Source: Cystobasidium ongulense (lineage: Eukaryota; Basidiomycota; Cystobasidiomycetes; Cystobasidiales; Cystobasidiaceae). From it: a stretch of DNA of 64,000 nucleotides. Location: the NCBI GenBank assembly GCA_022835595.1, contig BQUP01000004.1:62001-126000 (forward strand), read 5' to 3'. The position numbers were made by a program, and so were the translations under genes. The notes under the pieces were generated by a model. It had not been told where the DNA came from and did no database searches. It saw nothing but the letters and a program-made list of their open reading frames with translations. Shown piece after piece: positions 56,201 through 64,000 of the stretch (positions within the stretch are counted from its first letter, which is position 1; each line of letters starts with the position of its first letter).

Positions 56201-58555
56201 AGCGAAGCATCATGGACATCCTGGCCGACGTCGGCCCGCTGTGCAAGGACTTAATTTCCAATTTGGAGAGGCTGAATCGCATTGCGGATGAACAGAGTGG
56301 AATGCCATCCTCTTTCCGGCAGATGAATGCGGAGGCAAGGTTGAAGGAAGCTGCACGCGCTCAAGCAATCGCGTTGCGCCGCTCGTTGCAGGACGAAGAC
56401 GCTGCTGAGGAACTCGAGACTAATTTTGGGACCGGTAGCAGTGTCAACAGCACGATCTATTCGCCTGGGAAGCGTTATAGTAACGATCATTCAACGGCGA
56501 CGTCGGAGCAGCTTGCGAGAGGGCCCTCAAGCCAGAATTTCGGCAATCAGCGCGAACGTACTTCGCGAACTTCTAGATCAAACTCCGTAGCAGATTCACT
56601 AAATTCAGACATGAGCAGGTTCTCTGCCTATTCAAAGGGCGCGCTAGATGATCCACGAGCAGCACTCCTAGACATAGATCTTCGAGGTGAGTTAGAGCAG
56701 CCTGAGAGTCAGAGTAATTCTCTAACCCTCCCACGTGCTTCCAGATTCTCCGTCTAGCCATTCTCCTTCTAAGTCGAAACTCAAGCAGTTCTTCGGCGAC
56801 GATGCACCCGGTCAGATAGTTCGACGACCTACGCAAGCATCCAGAGAAGTGCCATCTTACTTGCAACAGGATTATAATCACAACGAGATCACATTCTCCA
56901 TGGACAACTCGGTCAAAGCTGGCACACTCCATGCACTGGTTTGTCGCCTAACAAACCATCAATTGGCAGAATCGCAGTACAACAATGCTTTCTTGATGAC
57001 ATACCGGACATTCACCGATGCGCATGAGCTGCTGGAAAGACTGAAGGGACGTTACTATCTTCCGGCGCCGAAGGGACTGTCCAAAGACGAGTATCACGCC
57101 TGGATTGAGCAGAAACAAAAGCTCGTCCGAGTCAGGTAAGTCCGCAGACTATGCATAGCATTCTGATTTCCAGTCAATTGATCAGGCAATCTGTTTAGGG
57201 TTATCAATGTCATACGTTCTTGGCTTATTGACCACCTGTACGAAGACGATGAAAACGGCTTGCTTGATCGAATCTCCGCATTCGCAGTCACTTTGCCAAA
57301 TGAGTCGTCGCAGCAGATTGCCAGGATTATAGAACGACGAGTAGGTCGGCATTGTGTACAGTACGATGAGCACAACACTAACAATGTCGTACCTTAGCGA
57401 GCCACTGGAGCCCCTAGACGTATGACAGCTTCTATAAGCGGAGGTATAATGCCCCCGGCAATAGTGCCGCGCAACATGAAGAAGATTAAATTTCTCGATG
57501 TCGACCCCTTGGAGATTGCAAGACAGTTCACCATAATGGATAGTCGGCTCTTTGCGAAGATTACGGTAGACGAATGTCTTGCCAAAGCTTGGCCCAAGAA
57601 GTTTGGCAATAAGCCTACACCCAACTTCACCGCTATTGCGGACCTCAGTAATGCTGTAAGTAGAAGGTACTGATTGATACAGTGGACTCGAGCCCTCTTT
57701 AGCTAATGATGAAACTCCGTTGCAAGGTCACGCTTTGGGTTGCCATGTCCATAGCTTCACAAACGGACGTGCGCAAACGCGTCAACATTATCAAACATTT
57801 CATCGCAGTCGCGGATGTGAGTGTATCCGATTGAAGGACGCATGCATGCGAAGAAGATATCTAATGGACCACCGTGCTTTTGCAGAAATGTCGTCAACTC
57901 TCCAACTTTACTACGTTGATGCACATCGTCGCGGGTCTTGGATCTTCGGCTATTTACCGCTTGAAACGTACATGGGAGCTGGTGAACCAACGGCCAATGG
58001 CTACATTTACATTCCTTGGCAATTTGATGAGTCCAGAAAACAATCACGCTCTATATCGCGACGCTTTACGCCTCGTTGGATCACCTTGCGTACCGTTCCT
58101 GGGTAAGTTCTATAAAATATAAATCACACACGGGGAGCCTCCAGGCTCAGACACTGTCGCAGGCGTATACTTCACCGACTGGGTTATGAGCGGAGAAGCG
58201 AATAGTGACATGCTACGTGATAAACCGGAGCAAATCAATTTTGCAAAGCGAGCGAAGGTGGCAGAGTCTGTAGCCCAGATTCAGCTCCACCAAGCAACGC
58301 CATACAATCTTACTCCAGTACCTCAACTTCAAACGTGGTTGCAGGGAGAATTAGACAAATCCGTGAAGATGGCCCAGGACCCTTCGTCAAAGGACTTGAT
58401 GTCCAAAGCGTACGCTATGAGTCTGGTCATTGAGCCTCGCGAAAGAGAGGATGAGCGAAGTGAGTCCTTAGTTGTTCCTTTCCTATAAAGAAAGAAAACT
58501 AACGCATGACACACCCACAGTCGCGAGGCTATTGAGCGAATCGGGTTTCTTGTGA
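53276..58555 (+). CDS. RasGEF of the Cdc25 type with SH3 and WW domains
   Basis: Model: nine exons, 53276-53609, 53708-56686, 56745-57135, 57199-57340, 57398-57655, 57727-57816, 57886-58102, 58163-58459, 58521-58555; 1580 aa. The SH3 domain (about 57-118) has EALYPYAGDDQNHLHFAKGD, WWDGIL and GWFPSNYV, completed by the first splice. A WW domain (about 300-328) reads DWVPKISSDGRIFYYNTRTG. A long Ser-rich and helical middle follows. The REM/RasGEF-N motif (about 1145-1270) has GTLHALVCRLTNHQ and FLMTYRTFTDAHELLERL. The catalytic Cdc25 domain (about 1300-1560) has FLDVDPLEIARQFTIMDSRL, VTLWVAMSI, RVNIIKHFIAVADKCRQLSN and VPFLGVYFTDW. The protein should load GTP onto Ras at the plasma membrane, upstream of adenylate cyclase or MAPK cascades. 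All phases agree. Confidence 0.95.
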
Positions 58556-59007
58556 TGAAATTGGGAAGGGAACAAGAATAGTTGATTGCGCCTGTAAAGG
58601 CGTCCAGCAGATTAACCATTCTTGAAACAGGACGTGTGATATTGTCTATGTAGCTATAAGGGGAAAAGGTATTTGGGCTGTAGCAGCCGACAGATACAAA
58701 GTCGAGAAATGCACGGTTCTCCAAACTTTCGGGAGACAGCGACAGCAAAGCCTGCGTGCACGCATGCGATGTGTCGTATGTCAACGCTCACCAAGCTAAG
58801 CACTTCAGTAGTTCAATCAGACGCACGGCTTCCCGCGGGATGCCTGATCACCCCCGACAGGCAGTGGCGGCTTCTCGATCTATGCTATGACAGCATGCAT
58901 TGCAAGCTCGACGAGACGCGCTGGCTGGCTCGCTTATTCCACTTCCAGCTTGACTGTCCTCCAGAACAATCATCCAGTGACCACTTTATTCCACTACCCT
59001 TACAGCC
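58556..59007. other. Intergenic region
   Basis: This 452-bp stretch holds the RasGEF 3' UTR and the promoter of the small orphan gene. Nothing else was recognised. Confidence 0.45.
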
Positions 59008-59587
59008 ATGGCCGAGAACAACATTTCAACAGACAACGTCTCCGCTTCCCCAAATGATCAGGTGAGTGGTCCGCTGATTGCGTCTGTCGAGCTAGCTTGA
59101 GACTTTCCTCTGACATCTTGTGTTCTACCACTAGGGTGAGCCTTATGCCTACTGGCCGCGTATCTCTAGCCTATCACTAACACCGTTGTCCCAATCTCCG
59201 TCTTCCCGTGTTGCTCCAAGCAGGTAGCAACCAGTAAGTTGACTTCCCGCATGTTTAGCAGCATAGGTCAAGACAGCTAATTCTGTTCTGCAGGGAACCA
59301 TCCAAGGGCGCGTTCTCGCACGCCAGCGACTTCGCTGATGGAGCAGCTACCAATGATGGTCGTGAGTTGTCACATCCAGCATCTCTTCGCCTAATGATTG
59401 TGGAAGGAGTAATTAAGACTCAACTCACATTCGTTTTGTCCCAACACAAAAATTCACCGCAGCCGTTGGAGAGGTAGAGAGACTCACCGCCGACACCGCT
59501 GCCTCCAACCGAGGTGATGGTAACTTCATGGCGTCTCTTCAGAGCTCCATCGAAACGCAGGAAGAGAACAAGTCGACCGCTATATAA
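59008..59587 (+). CDS. Small uncharacterised hydrophilic protein
   Basis: Model: exons 59008-59061, 59135-59223, 59294-59361, 59463-59587; 111 aa. It starts MAENNISTDNVSASPNDQ and ends with VERLTADTAASNRGDGNFMA, then SLQSSIETQEENKSTAI and stop. The composition is polar and acidic with no membrane segment, signal peptide or known domain. The final exon is open in one frame only, and a GTGAGT donor upstream fixes its phase. Exon 2 uses a weaker donor (GTAGCA), chosen because it is the only option that keeps the frame. The last exon could form an amphipathic helix. It could be a small stress-type disordered protein; I do not recognise a family. Multiple in-phase introns argue that it is a real gene. 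Confidence 0.5.
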
Positions 59588-60182
59588 AGTCACGGTTAGC
59601 AGATAATACGAAGTTATGTTTAGCAGGATAGCACTCCATAAATGGCTGAACTGGCGCTATGTCGGTAACACGACGTGAGAAAATGTGAGAGATTCACCGG
59701 GCCGAAATTCAGTCGCAATATGCTTCGCTTCCATTTGATTGCGTGCCAAGTCTGGACGCTTTGCCTAGATTGAATGGCGACACACGCGTTGTTGGCACGA
59801 CTGGCACGAGGCTTGCTAGGCTTGCTGAGGTCAATGCCATTTTCATTATTGCAGTTCGCGTTTCAGCTACTCGTATTCACCTCTGTAGTGTTCGTCGCCA
59901 CTAACAAATGTTGCCGCGTTGCCATGTAGGAGAGGTTCGCGCAGTAGAGTCTCCCCCGCCAGAGTTGACGTTACTAGAATGCTGAAGCTATGCTGATCAG
60001 CCTATCACTTTGTTCGTCGTTCGTCAATACGTTGCTGGCAAGTCACGCTTTGAAAGGTCGACGGCCGTGCCTTTGAAGCTTGCTTTCCTTTTTGCTCCCA
60101 ATCCGACTTATCGCCAACTCGTTACGCTTATCGAACTATCGACGCTTTCAGAGCCATTGCTGTTTGAGAGAGCCTCTCCAAA
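59588..60182. other. Intergenic region
   Basis: This 595-bp stretch between the small orphan and SR140 holds their 3' UTR and promoter. No gene or RNA feature was recognised. Confidence 0.45.
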
Positions 60183-63100
60183 ATGGCTGATGACGCTTTC
60201 AAGAGGCGTCTCGAGAACTTCGAGAGCGCCCACCGGCCTGCAGAGGCTGTCGATACCAAGTAATGCGCCAGACTTGCACAGCGTCGGCTGGATGCGTAGA
60301 CCAGCTTAGGCTAACAGGCAATCCTACCTTCCCTCAACGCAATACGTACCACTCGTTCTCTTCCCCTGTCGCGTCTCAGCAAAATCAACTCTTACACGAC
60401 CGGCCTGCAAAAGAAGTCAAAGAGAGAGCGTGAGAAAGAGGCAGCCGAGGCGTAAGTGGTCGAACACCGGCAGCATGAGCACTCGAAAGCACTCAGTATG
60501 CGTATCGCTAAGACCGTCGGTTACACCAGTAAACGTCTGAGGGAAGAGGAAGATGCCGCTCGTGCATACAAGGCGTTCGTCGCATCTTTTGATGATCCAA
60601 GCGAAAGCAGCGGGTCAGGCGGACGAGGACAAAAAACTTTCGTGCGTGCAGGTGAATTAGGTGCGCATATTCGTCTGTAGTCTTGTGCTTTAGCGTCTCC
60701 TATGATTTCCGCTGACACAGTCGGCACTCATTTGTGTTGCACAGCTTCAGCCGGTATATCACCACCGTCTGGGCCAGCCATTTTAAATGCAGGCTTCAGA
60801 TCTGTCGGACAATCCTCATCACGCCCACATCAGAGCACCCCCCTGGCGCCTCCCACTGGACCGCGCGCCTCAATGGGCCGAGCTGCTTTTACCCAGGCAT
60901 GCTTGTTATTTCCGATATGCGACCACACTCAGCGATGCTAACCTGAACCCAAATCAAGCAACCCCCGTCTACGACTACAAGAGCTTTTATGGATGATGAC
61001 GGTCCACCCGAGGCTGCACCGTTGCCGCCATCAAAGAAGCAGCGCGCAATGGATTCTTTTCTCGATGAACTGAAAAGGCGAGTGCGCTTCCATAGCTACC
61101 GAGTGTGACATATGCCTAATCAAATCTTGCTTCATCACATCAGAGACCAAGACTATCGAGAGAAGCGCCTACAGTCTCAAGTGCAAGCAGGTGGTACGTT
61201 CGCTTCGTTTCGCACGACAAGCGATGCAGACCTTGTAGCTAAGGCTTTTGTTTCGCAGTTGTAACCTCCGTGAGCGCTGCAGCCGGTAAGTGATCGTTAT
61301 GGCCTATCAAAGAAGGCGACCGCTGATGTCTGTGGCTGTTGTAGCGCAAGACCTTGCCCGTATACAAGGCCCTGCTATCGGTGGCTCGTACGACACAGGC
61401 GATCCAGCAACTACTAATTTGCACGTCAGCAATCTGCCAGCGAATGTAACAGCTAATGCTCTGGGAATGCACTTCGCGCAATTCGGACCGGTCGCGAGTG
61501 TCAAGATCATGTGGCCGCGCGAGCAGGGTGGAGCAAACATTGGCATGATGAGCAACTCAGCAGCTTTCGCCGCTACTAGAGCAGGTTTGAATGGGTTCAT
61601 CGCTTTTATGAAGCGAAGCGACGCTCAGAGAGCTTTGGACAAGTGTGACGGGGTAGAATGGGGCGGGACCATCCTTCAATTAGGATGGGGAAAGGGGATG
61701 CCATTACCACCAAGGCCGGCTTTCGGTAAGTGCTGACTTCCTACAGAATGGTCTGGCATGACGCTATGCTGAATGTGCATCAACAGTGTCCGCCACGCCT
61801 TATCAACGCTCTGAACGATCACCTTCGCCTTCTGGGGAGCGTTACAAGCGACGTCCCCGCTCCACCTCACCTCGCAATGTCCACCGAGGTGAAAGCCGCG
61901 AGCGTCCATCGAAGCGATCAAGACCCTCGCGTTCGAGGTCGCGGTCATACGAGTCACGGTCTCGTTCTCGAGACCGCGAACCTCGCGATCTACGACGAAA
62001 GCGCAGCGATTCAAGGTCGCGCTCCCGAAGCCGTAGTCCAGATGCTTATCGGGACGATCACCGTAGACGTAGTAGATCAAGAAGCAGGAGTCCTGGATCG
62101 AGAAGATGGCCGAAAATCGACAGTATGGAGTTACAAGGTCGCATTGAGGATGTAGCCGCGAAAATCAAGCAGTACGGAAAGCGTTACGAAGACACTTTGC
62201 GAGATAAAGAACGCAATAATCCAAGTTATGACTTCCTTCGGGATGAATCTGTGAGCCGTCACATGATCATCAATCTCATTATATATATCGCTAAATGATA
62301 ACGAAATCCCAGCTGCCTGCATTCCACTACTTTAGAATGTTATTAGATCGCCGCTACCGTCCGCCGTCCCCGCCACCGCCGCCTTTCGAGGATCAAGTGA
62401 GTGGCCTGTTTCTTCTAAGCCTTGAAAAGCACGCTCCTCCTGTACCACATGGACTGTCGCTTACCCCGCCTTACCTCTCAGGGTGATGTCGAAGTCCTCT
62501 CTAGCGACGACTCAGAATTGGAAAGCGAGATGAAGCACAACCGACGCGGAACACTAGGTCGCCTTCCCAGAGCTAGACTAGAAGCACTGCTTCGGTCTCT
62601 TAGTAATACACGCGACAAGATAGCAAGGGTGATGTGCCTAGCTCTCGATCGACCCGATGCTGCAGAAGAAGTCGCCGAGGTCATTATACAGTCGCTTCTC
62701 ATTAACTCGACGCCTGTGCCCCGGAAAATCGCTCGACTTAACGTGATATCGGATATACTGCATAATTGCGCTGGAACGCCAACAAATGCCTGGAAATATC
62801 GATCCCTGTTTGAATCGAAATTGCCAGCAGTTTTCACCCACTTGGGCGAGATTTACAAGAGCTTTCCTGGAAGAATGAAGGCCGAGGTGTTCAGAAAACA
62901 GATCATGACGACCATGGAAGTCTGGGAGCAATGGCTTGTCTTCAATCCATCCGTTCTTGCCGACCTAGAGAAGCGTTTATCAACGGGCGAGGATGGCTCT
63001 GATCGCCTGGAGAGCGCAGAGCCCGATGGCATTGTCGATGCGAAAGCGGAAGTCGAGAATGGTGCTGTCAAAGCTCGGGTGCCTGGCTTCACCGTCGTCA

Positions 63101-63252
63101 AGGCTGCTGCAACAAATACAATTGCCCAGCCCGCAGAGCAGGTGGAGGATGATATAGACGGCGAGGCTTTACCACTAGACCCGCCTTCAGCATCAGAGGA
63201 TGTAGATGGCGATCCATTAGATGGTGAGGAGCTGGACGGAGCCCCGCTGTGA
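60183..63252 (+). CDS. U2 snRNP-associated SR140 (U2SURP) homologue
   Basis: Model: eleven exons, 60183-60259, 60380-60451, 60530-60651, 60793-60904, 60982-61077, 61144-61190, 61259-61285, 61345-61725, 61787-62250, 62313-62396, 62482-63252; 750 aa. The N-terminus has KINSYTTGLQKKSKRERE and EEDAARAYKAFVASFDD, as in SR140. The RRM (about 205-305) has TTNLHVSNLPANVTANALGM and QFGPVASVKIMWPR. An RS-rich segment follows (about 345-420). The SURP domain (about 425-485) has NNPSYDFLRDESLPAFHYFR and the CID (about 515-660) has GRLPRARLEALLRSL. The acidic tail ends DPLDGEELDGAPL, mirroring the human LDGAPI repeats. SR140 joins the U2 snRNP during branch-site selection. Intron 5 is GC-AG (AAG|GCGAGT), forced by frame. 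A 9-nt optional exon (60745-60753) may exist in intron 3. Confidence 0.92.
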
Positions 63253-63291
63253 TCGTGTAGCATAGTCATATAATTGCAATGTCACCTCGAC

Positions 63292-64000
63292 TCAGTTAGA
63301 CTTATCTAGGAGAATCTGAGCATTCCCTCCGAATATCTTATCTAAGGCATCTCCCCGGAGTCCAATGTCGCATGCAACATCCAAACCCAACTTAAGATTG
63401 AAGTCCCAAAGCTCTTTGGCTGTTGCATTCGAGTCCTTCTCTAATATTGAGTCGTCTAGAGCTTCAAGAAATACTTATAATCAACACCAGGTGATATGCC
63501 TCGCTATTCCTCGGACTTACGCAAATCAGAGCCCCAAACGATACGGTCCTCTCCAAAGGCCTCCAACACGAGAGAGAAGACGGCGGCGATAGCCTTTTTG
63601 CAAGACTTGTATGCGTCGCCACCGCTTGGGTGTTCTTGAAGGACCTCCTTAATTGCGGCAAGCACCGTCGACGAAGGCAAGCTGGACAGAAAACCGGCAA
63701 ATTGCCAGTACACGTTAGGGTGAAATGCAAGTTCAGACTGTATGTTGAATCAGCCAGAGAAACCAGCTTGCATCGACGTCAGGTCTTACATATGTCCGTT
63801 CGAGCAAGTCCAAACAAGAGCGGTCCCCTGTGAGCAAGGGGGCTAAGTCGGCTCGTCCCATAGCACCTAAATTGAAGAAGCACGTAGCATATTGAGCTTC
63901 GGATCAAGAAATGTGGTATATGGGCAGAGGCTTACCTATGATGATGTTGAGCTCGCATGACGAATGTCCCATTTGTCCCAATCCAGTCTCTTGCAGAAGA
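63292..64000 (-). CDS. Amidohydrolase-related protein (partial, cut by window edge)
   Basis: C-terminal exons: 64000-63936 (continues beyond the window), 63866-63790, 63737-63521, 63455-63292; stop at 63294-63292. The readable part begins LQETGLGQMGHSSCELNIII and continues with GAMGRADLAPLLTG and SELAFHPNVYWQFAGFLSSL, then FGEDRIVWGSDLH, the catalytic-Asp strand of Amidohydro_2 barrels, and the C-terminal FGGNAQILLDKSN, the usual end of these proteins (GGNAxxLL). This family includes decarboxylases of the ACMSD type and 2-pyrone-4,6-dicarboxylate lactonases. The N-terminal metal-binding HxH is outside the window, so the reaction cannot be assigned. The stop codon is only 39 bp from the SR140 stop on the other strand. 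Confidence 0.78.

Noticed and set aside
1-64000. A secondary-metabolite gene cluster (reductase, 2OG oxygenase, MFS pump)
   Set aside because: These genes lie tens of kilobases apart among core housekeeping genes and no synthase is present.

Overview
The window is nuclear DNA of a basidiomycete fungus. It carries intron-dense protein genes with short GT-AG introns (mostly about 50-100 nt), CTGAC/CTAAC-like branch sites, many very small exons and no operons. The gene set is also fungal: Ssb-type Hsp70, NIMA-type kinase, Cdc25-type RasGEF, a TRI12-type transporter, Arp2/3 subunit and Jlp2. I cannot place it more finely than Basidiomycota. I modelled 26 complete protein genes and one cut by the right edge, plus one tRNA gene. 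Exon models were built by hand from splice signals, frame continuity and family conservation. No transposon, virus-derived element, CRISPR array or rRNA was seen.

Layout. 0-9 kb: RRM RNA-binding protein (-), quinone-reductase-like enzyme (+), nuclear FKBP (-), ARPC4 of the Arp2/3 complex (+), Golgi protein SFT2 (+). 9-23 kb: NIMA-like kinase (-), SDH assembly factor 4 (+), CNNM/Mam3 transporter (+), sulfate permease (+), ribosome-associated Hsp70 Ssb (-). 23-33 kb: Ser-rich orphan (+), EthD-like protein (+), LRR protein (-), PHOSPHO-type HAD phosphatase (+), a strongly divergent G-protein alpha subunit (-), CCDC25/Jlp2 (-). 33-41 kb: Tuba-like DH-BAR-SH3 RhoGEF (-) and TRI12-type MFS transporter (-). 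41-53 kb: tRNA-Gly (+), SHB17-like phosphatase (+), DsbA-like oxidoreductase (+), DUF1338/HglS dioxygenase (-), Pol III subunit RPC6 (+), 2OG-Fe(II) oxygenase (-). 53-64 kb: SH3-WW-RasGEF (+), a 111-aa orphan (+), U2-associated SR140 (+) and a partial amidohydrolase (-).

The genes do not form a pathway cluster; this is ordinary core-genome sequence. Loose themes are small-GTPase and polarity signalling (RasGEF, RhoGEF, G-alpha, Arp2/3) and gene expression (RPC6, SR140, RRM protein, Ssb).

The most striking observation is at 41866-41999. A tRNA-Gly(GCC) gene appears to be interrupted in its D-loop by a 63-nt segment with the hallmarks of a spliceosomal intron: GTTAGT donor, CTGAC branch-like motif and CTCTAG acceptor. 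Removing it restores a canonical 71-nt tRNA. Other points of note are consecutive 11- and 8-nt exons in the SHB17 gene, three GC-AG introns supported by frame or conservation, two stop-free multiple-of-three introns, and a G-alpha lacking the switch residues needed for GTP hydrolysis.
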